Positions 47,347 to 57,570 of a DNA stretch of 64,000 bases are shown piece after piece (the stretch's first letter is position 1; each line of letters starts with the position of its first letter). This stretch comes from Schizophyllum amplum. Its lineage: Eukaryota; Basidiomycota; Agaricomycetes; Agaricales; Schizophyllaceae. The notes beneath the pieces are model-generated. The model was given only the letters and a program-made list of their open reading frames with translations, was not told the DNA's origin and made no database searches. The translations under genes were made by a program, and so were the position numbers. Where the stretch lies: the NCBI GenBank assembly GCA_007026445.1, contig VDMD01000091.1, forward strand, positions 1 through 64,000, written 5' to 3'.

Positions 47347-47410
47347 ATACCATGTTTACTCAATACAGCAGTTCTTCATGAGACCCTTATGCTCGCTACC
47401 GCCCTGACAC

Positions 47411-47850
47411 ACTCAGGCCCTCTCTCTCAGGCTCGGCTTGGGCCTCGCGGCCCGTAGGGCCTTCTGCACCCGACCGTGTTTGCCCTGGGCTCCCTGGGCT
47501 CCGTTGGGAGCCTTCACTCGGTTTGGGCAGCACAGTCCGCTTCATCTTCATGCACTTTCCGCTTGGTCTGAGGCTATGCTCATCATCCGCTTCTGTGTTC
47601 CGTCGGCTGGTCCGCGGTTGTGGGTGGCTGCAGGGCGCGCGTCTGACGGGCGCCGCCGCCGCTGCAGTTCGTCCCCTGGCACGGCCGGCCTCTGCCCAAC
47701 AAACCCAGCCCTAGTTGAGTGCTAGGTTCCTCCTCGCATTCCCATCCGCGTCTACGCTACGTGTTCCTACCTAGATGTGTCCTAGGCCTCTTGAACCGCA
47801 GCTTTGCTTGAGTCCTGTCGAGACACTGTCCCACGGTGTTTGGCTGTTCT
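47411..47850. other. Intergenic region after the DIRS remnant
   Basis: Contains a short duplication of TCCCTGGGC near 47485. No gene supported. It may hold the 3' end of the retroelement. Confidence 0.35.
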
Positions 47851-49300
47851 CGTGACGACGCTCTTGCCTCCATCTCCTCGACTCTCGAGAAGTGACGCTT
47901 GTTACCGCCTTCTTTGCCCTTGAAGATCAACTTCCCCGCCTCCGCTGGATTGAAAGAGCAACCTGCCTTCGCCTTCGACCTCGAAGCGACTTGCTCTCGT
48001 CCTCGAAGTAACTCGCCCTCATGATGATCATCACTCATGATCATCACTTCACCTCTCTTTCTCTCTCTCTCTTTCTTTCTCTCTCTTTCTATCTCTCTCA
48101 AAAGCGCGACTCATCTTCGTCATCTCCTTCCTCCTCCTCCTCCATAGGTCAACTCTTTGCCTTCGCCGCCGTGTTCTCGAAAGGGGCGACTTGCTCGCCT
48201 TCATCATCGTCATAATAAGGGCCATAAGGGCCACTTTCTCTGCCGCCTTCGTCCTGTCCTCTTCCCTCTTCGTCCTCATCCTCGCCCGCCCTCGCCCGCC
48301 CGCCCGCCTTCGTCCTCAAACTCGAAGCAACACACCCCCCACATTTGACCGCGAGGATGACATCCTCAAAAAAGGTGACTTGCAGTCTCTAAGGGGTAAC
48401 TCACCCGCTGTCGAAGCGACTCCTTCTCGCCTCCACCACCGTCCTCGAAGCCTCAAAAGAACGATGCGCGCCTGCGTCCTTGAGGTGATTCACTCCCTCC
48501 CCCTCCTGTTGCCTTTACCCTCGAACGGGGCGACGTTGCTGCCTTCATTCTTGAAAGAGCGACTCATTGTCTTCGTCCTCCAGCCGTCGCCTTCTCGCCT
48601 TTTGTCCGACTCGACAGAGGGCGACTTGTCACTTCGTTGTCGTCTCCTCGAATGGGCGACTCGCCTTCGTCCTTAGGAGCGACTCATCTTCTTCATCCTC
48701 GAACGGCGACTTGTCCAACGTCTGCGTCCTCGCTGGTCTTAGTCTTAGTCCTCTTGAAACAATATCGTTGTGACTCCGCCCTCCTGTGTTTTCAAAGGGG
48801 CGATTTGTTGCTGTCTTCGTCTTCTCGGAGTAAATTGTGATCGATTGCGGCGTCCGTCCTCCAAGCTCTCGCGCCTTCATCGGCCTTCAAAGGGCGACTC
48901 GCCTTCTTCATTAAACAGGGGGGACGTCGCTTTCATCGTCCTACAATGAGCCATGTTGCCTACGCCGCTGCCTTAGCGGCCGACTCCCACCCTCGAGGCA
49001 GGGAAACTGGCTCCCTTCGCCATAGGCCATAGAACAGGGCAGCTCTTCTTCACCTTTGTCCACTTGACTCTTTGCCTTTGTCCACCAGTCACCAGTCACT
49101 AAGGCTAACAGCACAACTCGCCGCCTTCGTCAATGCGAGTCGCTGTCGTCCTCCTACGCGTTGTTGTCCTCAAAGGGCAAAGGGCAACATCCTCACCTTC
49201 CGCATGGGCAACTTGTTGTCATCGCCATTGTCCTCGTCCTCAAAAGTGACTCTTTGTCTTCGAAGGAACGGTCTCCCCACCATCCTCCAAGAGTAAGGGT
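47851..49300 (+). repeat. Degenerate GAAnGGGCGACT repeat field
   Basis: A motif like GAAAGGGGCGACTTGCTCGCC recurs, in eroded form, about 15 times (for example near 47983, 48177, 48411, 48522, 48552, 48614, 48649, 48701, 48796 and 48886), spaced roughly 30-110 bases and often followed by CTTCGTCCTC. Pyrimidine tracts (CTCTCTCTTTC, 48055-48105) lie in between. No real gene was found here. Confidence 0.55.
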
Positions 49301-49526
49301 GATAATTCCACCCAACTCTCTTTTTCCTCTCCTCTTCGCCCGCATCTTCAAAGTACATAAGTGACATGTGCGAAGCATCAGCAAACTTGATCATGTCCTA
49401 CATAAAAACAGGTGCTGAGTAATCTGTGAGGAGATAGGCAATTTTTTTACAATGCCAGAGGCATAAGACCATCATGGAGAAGCTAGGAAAACTGCAAAAA
49501 GGACCAAAGGTATGATAATTATCTCT

Positions 49527-52349
49527 CTAGCGGCGTGTTCCCTTCCCCTTCCCCTTCCCCTTTGCCGCCGCCTTTGTCGCCGCCTTTGTTGCACGCGCAA
49601 CACCTGTGTTCAACTTGGCCTTCTTCGCTGCAGGAGCCCCCTTTGTCGCAGGAGTGACTATCTCACTCTCGAGTCGCGAGAACTCCTCGTCCGTCTCCTC
49701 ACCATCCTCATCGTCCGACTGCTGCGGCTCAAACTCCTCGTCTGTCTCGCATACCGCCCTGTCGTTGTCCTCCTCTTCTTCTAGCATGACCTCCTTACTG
49801 TTCTTGACATAAAGCTGTTTATAGAGCTTCGAGTGCTGTGAGGGTGAGAGCGAGGTGACAGCAGGAGTCTTGCGCGAGCCCGAACCAACCTTGTTCTTGC
49901 GTGGACGGCCAGGGCGGCGCTTGATAGGTTCCTCCGATTCACGGTGAGCGTACGCTGCCTGACAAAAGGTCACAAAGCTGTACGGTCCCAGTGTACTGTC
50001 ACGTTTGACGGCGCTGATATCGAAATTGGGGTGGAAAACTTCCTACACAAATATTGAAATGAAGAAATGACGAAAAATAATAAAACAGAACACACCTCGT
50101 ATGTAGCCCAGTTATCACCAGGAGCAGCAATGAAAGGTGTCCAGTGACGCTTGCCTCCGATTTTGACCGCGTACATAAGAACGCGAACGGTCTTGTTCTT
50201 CGCGCCCACTTCCGTTGGCTGATCTGGCATAGCACGCGCAATAGGCTTGAAGTTCTTGTCCTTGACCGGATCAGGGGCTAACAGATATAAGTCAGCAATT
50301 ACTAGTATAGTGTGCCCAAAAAGATGTGCGCACCGGTAGCTGTTCCGTTGGCCCGCATCTTGAACGATCGCTTAATGATGCCAAGAGCAAGCGCCCGCTC
50401 GAGCCAGTCCCGGTCGGCGTCGAAATGATCGCGCTTGTAGCACAAGATGTTAGGCATATAGCGATTGTGCGCATCCTCGTTGAAGTAGAAGGGCCTGTCA
50501 TTTGAGACGCGGCGGAGCTTCTGACTTCCTGTGCGCTCAACATATGTGGCGACTGCTCGATCATGGAGGGCCTGGCAGAGATTACGCCAGAGGGTATCAT
50601 CTTCAAAAACCTTGAAACAAATGAGCAAGGAACCCATATCCATCCAAAAAAGAATACGAACCTCACGCGCCGGCTGCATCGGGACAATGAAAGCCCATAA
50701 CAGAGCGTCGGACCCCTCTTGCGCGCCAAAGCCATTGCATGCGTGCTGTGCCTGTGTGAGGGCCATGAAGATGGTGCGCTTGGGGTTGTGCTGCTTCTTG
50801 CGCTCGGCACGGCGCCAGAACGTCAAGGCGCGCAAGGTCTCCTCTACCTCCTGAGTGAAGACAGGGCCATGCGACAGGCCCCATAGACGCTTGTACACCT
50901 TCAGAAGGTCAGAAACAAGCCTCATGCAACAAAACAAACAAGAGAAAAGGCGACTCACTGGCGAACCCGGACGGAAATCATCCGCAGTCAGAGGCCGGCG
51001 AAGTCTTGACATATGAAATGCAATAAGACAGTTGTGGTCGACGAAGAGCATTGTCCGCCTAGAGCATACAATGGCGGCAATAATGGAGACAAGCATCTCC
51101 CGGTCCTCGAGGCCTTCTGGATGATACTGCGCTGGCACGATGAATGCCTTGCCTTTCTCACCGCGCGAGACAGGAGGCTGAGCGGTGATCGTCTCGTACA
51201 TCGACGTCGGACAGCCAAATGTGTGCCCTTCAGTATGAAAGTGAACACGTATCAGCCACTAGGATGATTGAGTAAGCAGTGACATAGAATATAGACAGAA
51301 ATACTCACATATGTGTGCGCCACCTTGTTGGCGATGTACAAATTCACTTCTTTTCCGCGATTGAACGCGTACGTGTAACCTTCAATCGCTAGTCGGTTGA
51401 CGGCCACTTCTGGACGTAAGCCGTGTAGACCGTCACGCTCGTACTCCTGCATATGAAGTTAGCTGAGTTACCGAGTTATACGAGGCGAGGCGATAAAAGC
51501 CTCAACTTACAGCCATGAGTGCATTGTACTCTGCCGTTAGTTGGTTCTTCACTACAGGTGATTGAAAGTACACCTAACGGGTTGTTAGCGCAATTGTGGC
51601 GAGACATCTAACAGAGAACAGAAACATACCGAGCGCCGACAAGAATGACAGCGGTCGCATGAGTCAGGAATTGGATAGCGTTCGGGAGGGTCAGACTTTG
51701 GCCGGAAGGCGGTCTCGGCCCTTGGAGTTGCATTGAAGAGGTCGTCATGAGGGAGAGTGTGGTGGAAGGTAATTGTGTGCCGAGTTCCATTGTGGTCGGC
51801 GACGCAGTCCTCCTGGACTCGAAAGCGTCCTTCTCAGGTAATTAGCATGTCATTGTAGCATAAAATTGAACTTAGAGGCATACCGTATTTTGGTGGAGAG
51901 GACTCTGGCTCTTCAGGCTCGGGTTCTTCAGGGTTGGGCTCCTCAGACTCGAGATCTTCTGAAGGTGCCTCAGATGTCGTTGGCCACTCCTCTGAGTCAG
52001 ATGGAGGTGCAGAGCTCGAGGGTGGCTCGGAAAACTCCGTGCCTTCGGGTGACGGTGCCCGACTACTAGGAGAAAACTCAGATGGGTCTGGTAAATACTC
52101 GAATGGATCTTCCAGATCGTCCTCGGGCATTTCAAGCAAGATGTCGTCTAGGGGAGTGCCCACCCAATGATTGATCTCTCCATTAGGACCACCATTGATG
52201 AGATTTTGGGCTGATTCGGGCATGCAAAAGATAAAGCGCAGAGCACAGCAGTAAGGACACTGGACTTTGGAAGCGACGAATTCGACGAATCCGGAAGCGA
52301 CGCGTTGTTTGTACATGTCACTACATCCCACGTGCGCTAAATTACACAC
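49527..52349 (-). CDS. Hypothetical AT-hook nuclear protein, multi-exon
   Basis: About seven exons on the minus strand. Exon 1 likely starts at MYKQRVASGFVEFV (about 52316) or at 52349. It has Cys residues (VQCPYCCALRFIFC) and a long Pro/Glu/Ser acidic region (EEPNPEEPEPEEPESSPP). The next exon holds CDRCHSC, which with the earlier Cys could bind metal. The middle is conserved-looking (ALMAEYERDGLHGLRPEVAV, PARCH-free helical stretches, MSRLRRPLTADDFRPGSPVS, FNEDAHNRYMPNILCYKRDH). The last exon (49973-49527) has a classical AT-hook (KRRPGRPRKNK), an acidic tract (DEEFEPQQSDDEDGEETDEE) and a Lys/Gly-rich tail. A DNA-binding nuclear role is inferred from the AT-hook. Splice sites look intact. 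I do not recognise the family. Confidence 0.6.
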
Positions 52350-52380
52350 GTGCTCTGGCGCTTGCCGAACGCAAGTAATA

Positions 52381-52476
52381 GTCGTGTTTGCCGCACGGAC
52401 AGCTTGCGGACAGCTTGCGGACGTTTCGCGGATTCAAACACAACGACACCGTTGCGGAGTGAGACTTTGCGCGCAG
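52381..52476 (-). repeat. 96-base dispersed repeat, copy 2
   Basis: Inverted, diverged copy of 13149-13244 (block TGCGGAGTGAGACTTTGCGC). It overlaps the region just upstream of the AT-hook gene and carries an additional tandem CAGCTTGCGGA. Confidence 0.6.
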
Positions 52477-53527
52477 TGTTTGTGTCCTCGCAACGTCCTA
52501 CTCAAAAGCGCAGAAGCCGATGCGACGCTGTCGGCAGGTGCCGTGACTCCTGCGCTTTCCTACGCTGCACCCGCCGGTCTCAAGGTTTCACTGCTCCCTC
52601 AAGGTGCATTTTGCCCTTATGAATCTCCATGGTCAATTCTCTACTACTCAAAGAATGAGCGCACTCAGGCTTGACGCCGGCGGCGATTACTCATCATATT
52701 CGGACAACAGAGAGCATTCACCTGTGTCGGTGGAGACTCGCCTCACCTGAACTGCATGAGCATCATTGAGCAGAAGACTCAGCGGCGGAGAACAACTCTT
52801 CTGGCATGCTGGTAGAGCTCGGTAGAGCGGTGTAAGTATGTGGTGTCTTGCGAGACGGTGCCTATATTGAATGCGGCCCCAGGCGTGATGAAGACGGTCT
52901 GGACTCTGGAGGTCTCAGTCGGCAGCTGGCAGCTGCGCATCGAAATCAAGCAGGGACGCAGCGCTTGCGTTCATGCAGGAGCAACCGCTTGCTAAAGCTC
53001 TGTCAGTATCTATGTAACTCAGGCTCAGTGTCATGGTCAGAGGCACGTCGCGGTTATTGTGCTTCTTTGGAACTTTTGGAAGCATCGGTCGCGATTAGTA
53101 AGCGGTGACGTCACTTTGCGTCATCTACAGGGCAACAGACGGATAACGCGACCTTCACTTCTGCTTCTTCCTTCTTCCCCTCATGCCCTCCTCTTCGCCG
53201 CGACGACGGAGACAATCGTACTCGTCTTGCACGATAGCTGCAGCGCATCTTTAGCCGACCTGTCGACCTGGGATCGACGACGTCGAACTCGAGCGAAGAA
53301 CAGTGCTCAACGATCTCATCGGCTGCTTGCCACTCGACGCTCGGCCCTCGCCTGCGAAAGCGCTCGATCTTCTTGGCAGCTCAGGTCGTTGTCTTCTACA
53401 GTCGATGTTTCTCGCCCACCATCAGTTTCTGTCCAGACGATGCAGGTCGACGGCCTGTACGTCCCTAGCAGAGGTTACGATCCGGTGAGCAGAAGGGGCC
53501 CTTCACCTTCAATCGCCCTGACGAGCT

Positions 53528-53547
53528 CATATATGCGCGCATATATG
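53528..53547. repeat. Perfect 20-base palindrome
   Basis: CATATATGCG followed directly by its reverse complement. A related 14-base palindrome (GCGCATATATGCGC) lies at 58451-58464. Confidence 0.7.
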
Positions 53548-55260
53548 GTGCTTTGAAGGTCGGGACTGGTCACACGCGCCCGGCTATCTCAAGACTCGCG
53601 GATCTAGGAAGCGTCTGGGCGCACGCTTGCATCACAAAGACCCATATAGTGAGTGGCTCCACAGTCGTACCTGCACATTTGACATAGTACTCATTTAGCC
53701 TCGACGCGCGCGTCTCAACCTAACAATTGACTTCTCACCACCCCCCTTATCCCGCTCGCACGCCGCTCAGCTGCATCACTTGGCCAAGCAGCGATCACTG
53801 CGATCTGGAGCTAGTCAGAGGAAGCAGACGAAGGTACGTGTTTCGAGTAAAGACGGAGAAGCGAATTGACACACTCACAATCCAGGCGACGAGTACGCGA
53901 CCGACCGACAGGCGAGACGCAGCCCTCATCGGAGCCTGGGGTTCTATGTAGGTTTCTGCATTCATATCGTTGCCGGTAGTACGCGTACAGACCACACCTG
54001 TATCTTATATAGCGATAATGCTACATCATATTGTTTTGCATTATCGAGCACAGCGAGCAATTATGTCCCTCGGGAGGCCTTGAAAGCCTTCTTGACCTTC
54101 AGAGGGCCCGACAGGCTGCTGTATGTACGAAGGCCGTGGAAACGTAGCGAGCCTCCCGAGCGCTGAAAAACCTGCCGGACCTACCGAGCTTCTGCAACCT
54201 GCCGAGCTTGGGTCAACGTGGCGAGTTTCACGCGAGCTCGTTATCATTCCTAACCGTGGATATGTAGTATAAGACTACTCGACGTGGGGAGACATTCCGG
54301 GCCTCCGACAAGCCTCGGGATGGTGTGGCCAAAAGACTGATGAACAAGCGCCGAGAGCGACATCCATTACTGACAAGGTGTGTCCGGTTCTGCCTCTGTT
54401 GAAGCTGCGTTATGCGGGAGAGGTGCGCTCGCTCCGAGCAAACCCGCGCTAATCTGCTCCCCGTTTTGGCGACCGTCGGCGCGACGAGTCCGAATGCCGT
54501 GGCCGCTGGACCTCGAGTCTGTCGCGTGTTTCCAGTTGGATTGTGAGGTCAATGCGAAGTCACTGTTCGGACATTTTAGTCTACGAGCGCGTTCATACGC
54601 ACCCGCCCTTCGGCTTTGCGCGGGGTCAGTGCTCTAGCCTCTCTCAAAATCGTTGAGTTGATCATTGGCAATCGCCGAGGACGGCGTTCTGCTTCGCGAA
54701 TCGCCGTAAGCCGTCGCTCTCCCGCTTTCACTCGACAAGTCCCCGCTGCAGCTCTGCACGCCACTTCCAGGACGGATTCACGGCTAGTAGGATCGTACTC
54801 TTTCTCAAAGCGAGTGTGATCACTCCGCTCGGAGTCCGCGACGTCTGAGCTCGCGGTGAAGTTGCAAACGACCGGCCCTCAAGTGACAATCACGTGGCGT
54901 ATCCGACGTGTTCGATTCCGGTGCTTTCTTTGCACCCTTTTCACTGCAGGCCGCCATCCCATATCTCTGGTCATGCGACGCTAAGAAGAGGATTCGTAAC
55001 CCACCAGACAGTCGTTGAGCTGGATCCCTCGAAATCCGACGCACGAGAGCTGACTTGCCTAGACAGCTGGGATCGTCATACGTGAACTATCTCCTTCTGT
55101 GCACAATGGATCGTGTTAAGTACCTACTTCTGTGCACAATGGGCGGTACTAACTCCATTCGTCCACAATGGGATCTTCATGACATCGCGCCCGAGCCTGT
55201 TCTTTCCCAGCAACCGCGGGAACATGGCGTTCTCCCCTGGATACGTGCCCCGCCGAAGGC

Positions 55261-55303
55261 GCTCGGCAAGTGAGATGAAGGTCGCTCGGCAAGTGAGATG
55301 AAG
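55261..55303 (+). repeat. 23-base tandem duplication
   Basis: GCTCGGCAAGTGAGATGAAG plus GTC, repeated once without the last three bases, about 160 bases before the F-box gene start. Confidence 0.8.
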
Positions 55304-55465
55304 TGCGGCGAAGGCGCGGTCATACAGCTCAGGGCCGCGATGGGCATATGTTTCTGACCGGTCATATAACGATTCTTATTACAGCGACGCACTGACCAGT
55401 TCTGCCGCTCTCATTCTCTTCCCCATCGCCCATCCTCTCCTCAAAACTTCCCCATCGCCCATACC

Positions 55466-57196
55466 ATGCACTCGCCGAACCCGCTCGATATCGCAGAACT
55501 CGTCGACATCATTCTCGAATATCTCAGCAAGGACGACGCATCTGTGACTCTCGCCCGCGCACGATGCGTTAACCGGCTGTGGTGCTCCTCCGCAACCCAC
55601 CGACTCTGGCGGAAAGTTGATCTGTCTGCCGTGCTGAGGCTGCTGCCGCGGGACGCATGGTTCATTTACGAGGTGCGTCACCTGTTTGCTATGCAGAGTC
55701 TTACTGATATCTCACAACAGGACGACGGACGCGACGACGAAGACTCCGACGGCGACATCCAGATGGACAAGCAAGGAAGTCGGCACTTGATTGCTTACGA
55801 GCGCGGCGAGTACAGCCACCGATCGGATGACTTCGAGAACCCCACATTCGTACGTCGCACTACCCGCCGCCGGACGTTCCTCGATCCTGAAAAACTCTCA
55901 CTCATCCAGATCCTCCGCCGCCTGATCACCGAAGACGAGTGGTCTGCGCTGCTCCCATTCACGCGTCACGTCAAGTTTCTGTACACAATCGGCGGTCCCG
56001 GCGATCCCGACTCCCTTCCCAGCCTCGTCGGCATCAGCTTCAAAGCCGTCGTCGTCTACGACACTCTCTCGCGCTGTCTCCCCTCATTTCAGCTCTTCCC
56101 CCAGCTCGAGGAGCTCGTCGTGCTAGACTACGGAAACAATCCCGAGTCCATGCGCTTATTCGACAGCGACGTGCTCCGCGTCATGCGCATGGAGATGGAC
56201 ACCACAGACGGTGACGCTGCAGCGTGCCTCGACGCGTTGACGGACGTCAAATACGGCGTTTGCCCCGTTCAATATGTTGTCATCGACAACAGCCTGGTCG
56301 ACCACTCCGACGTCTCCGCTCCGAGCGCCCTCGGCAACGCGTTGAGAGCGTGCGACTGCCTCCAGCGCTTGCACATCGACAGCCTGCAGATGGAGGGCTG
56401 GTGTACTGTTGCTGCGATGCCCTTCCTGACCGAGCTCTTCGTTGTCGACATGGGCACCTACTGCGACCTCCTTCCCTCATCCGCCTTCATCCCCGCCCCT
56501 CTCGCGTTCCCGAGCTTGCGGGTACTTTGTTTGGAACTGGGAATGGATATATTCTATCTTTCCTTGCTACTCCGCATGCGCGACGGCATGCCATGGGAGC
56601 TCGAAAAGCTGCACATGCCCGCGCAGGTCGACGTTTGTGGCAACTCTGCACGCACGATGTTCAACTTGATCCAAGCCTACGTCTCCGCCGGAACTTTGGA
56701 GAGCCTCATCATCAATTGCGCCGCGGAGCCCGAGACCGACTTGCCATTCGACTGCATCGAGCCGCTCCTCGGGTTTTCGAACCTCACCTTCCTGTACGTG
56801 TACACCTCATTCGACTGCGAGCCGCATTTTCAGGCTCTCGACCGCTGGGAGGTGAACATCATCGCGGGCAGCTTCCCGCGGATGCGCGAGCTCCACTTGT
56901 CGCTCAAGTTCCCCGTGACGTCGCTGGTCGCGTTCGCCCAGTTTTGTCCAGAGCTGGAGGCGCTCAAGGTCGGCGCGTTTGTTGACCGTGACCTTGACTA
57001 TGTAGACGCGGCAGCTACTCGCGCAGGCCGGCCTTGCCAGAGCATGAAGCTCAAGCGCTTAGATGTAGGCGCCAGACTTCATGAACAGGAGGGTCCCGAG
57101 AAGGACGCGGCCGTCGCTTTCCTGAAGGGTATCTTCCCGGCGGCGCGCTTCGTCCATTCAGACGACATAATTCGGGGAGGTGAATATTTCAAGTAG
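55466..57196 (+). CDS. F-box/LRR protein, intact member
   Basis: Starts MHSPNPLDIAELVDIILEYL. The F-box-like region spans residues 8-52 (ending RLWRKVDLSAVLRLLPRDAW). Two introns, 55673-55720 (48 bases) and 55850-55909 (60 bases), are multiples of three and open, so an unspliced reading is possible, but both have GT-AG sites and match the intron positions in the relatives at 11547 and 1. The spliced product is about 540 residues. Exon 2 is acidic (DDGRDDEDSDGDIQ). The long last exon has leucine-rich-repeat-like periodicity (FPQLEELVVLDYG, FPSLRVLCLELG, FPRMRELHLSLKFP, CPELEALKVG). The likely role is as an SCF substrate adaptor; the target is unknown. It is the best full-length reference for this subfamily in the window. 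Confidence 0.8.
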   Translation: MHSPNPLDIAELVDIILEYLSKDDASVTLARARCVNRLWCSSATHRLWRKVDLSAVLRLLPRDAWFIYEVRHLFAMQSLTDISQQDDGRDDEDSDGDIQMDKQGSRHLIAYERGEYSHRSDDFENPTFVRRTTRRRTFLDPEKLSLIQILRRLITEDEWSALLPFTRHVKFLYTIGGPGDPDSLPSLVGISFKAVVVYDTLSRCLPSFQLFPQLEELVVLDYGNNPESMRLFDSDVLRVMRMEMDTTDGDAAACLDALTDVKYGVCPVQYVVIDNSLVDHSDVSAPSALGNALRACDCLQRLHIDSLQMEGWCTVAAMPFLTELFVVDMGTYCDLLPSSAFIPAPLAFPSLRVLCLELGMDIFYLSLLLRMRDGMPWELEKLHMPAQVDVCGNSARTMFNLIQAYVSAGTLESLIINCAAEPETDLPFDCIEPLLGFSNLTFLYVYTSFDCEPHFQALDRWEVNIIAGSFPRMRELHLSLKFPVTSLVAFAQFCPELEALKVGAFVDRDLDYVDAAATRAGRPCQSMKLKRLDVGARLHEQEGPEKDAAVAFLKGIFPAARFVHSDDIIRGGEYFK

Positions 57197-57360
57197 TAAA
57201 AGTACTTTCTCTCCGTATATAGCTGCATATAAATGGTACTGTAGTGTGTTTGGAAATGCACGAGTTATGCGTTGAGTTGACAATGGCGAAGCCGGAGTCG
57301 CCGTTTTGGTCCAGGAGGAGTCGTAAGGGGCCCGGATCGCACTTTTCGCCGGACCCTAAA
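57197..57360. other. 3' flank of the F-box gene
   Basis: Short AT-rich spacer after the stop; nothing further seen. Confidence 0.35.
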
Positions 57361-57570
57361 GAGGCCCCCACATGTACGTCAAGGTACCTTAGGTCTTTAT
57401 GACCTGAATGACTTGCATTTTTCCTCGAAAGGTAAGCCATTACCTTGGCAAGGTTAGCAGAACATCCCAAGGTACGTCGTACATCCCCAGGTTCGAGGGA
57501 CTTCCAGAGGTGGACGTGGTAGAATGACATCTTAAGGTTCAGCCAGGTAGTGACAGCATCCCGAGGTGAG
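57361..57570 (+). repeat. Cluster of ACATCYYRAGGT motifs, left
   Basis: Copies at 57462-57473 (ACATCCCAAGGT), 57481-57492 (ACATCCCCAGGT), 57527-57538 (ACATCTTAAGGT) and 57556-57567 (GCATCCCGAGGT), plus AAGGTACCT-type strings before them. A matching cluster is at 60369-60500. Confidence 0.65.

Larger units (their letters stand above)
44710..47410 (+). mobile_element. Decayed DIRS-like retrotransposon (RT/RNase H plus tyrosine recombinase)
   Basis: 5'-truncated. It begins in the end of a reverse transcriptase (TWIGFDWNLALRQVGLPEAK), has an RNase H module to 45554, then a spacer and a tyrosine-recombinase region to about 47340. This order is characteristic of DIRS-type elements. The coding parts are scattered over several frames, so the copy is dead. 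Its ends were not identified. Confidence 0.7.
52477..55465. other. Long intergenic region
   Basis: No gene could be supported. Frames at 53059-53556 and elsewhere are Ser/Arg-rich and lack family features. It holds a perfect 20-base palindrome at 53528-53547, a partial relative of the 10903 repeat at about 54870-54900 (GGCCCTCAAGTG), a doubled CTTCTGTGCACAATGG near 55093 and 55126, and a 23-base tandem pair at 55261-55303. The end is the likely promoter of the F-box gene at 55466. Confidence 0.4.

Noticed and set aside
54905..54922. GTTCGATTCC resembling a tRNA T-loop
   Set aside because: Flanking bases cannot form the T-stem and there is no matching A-box.
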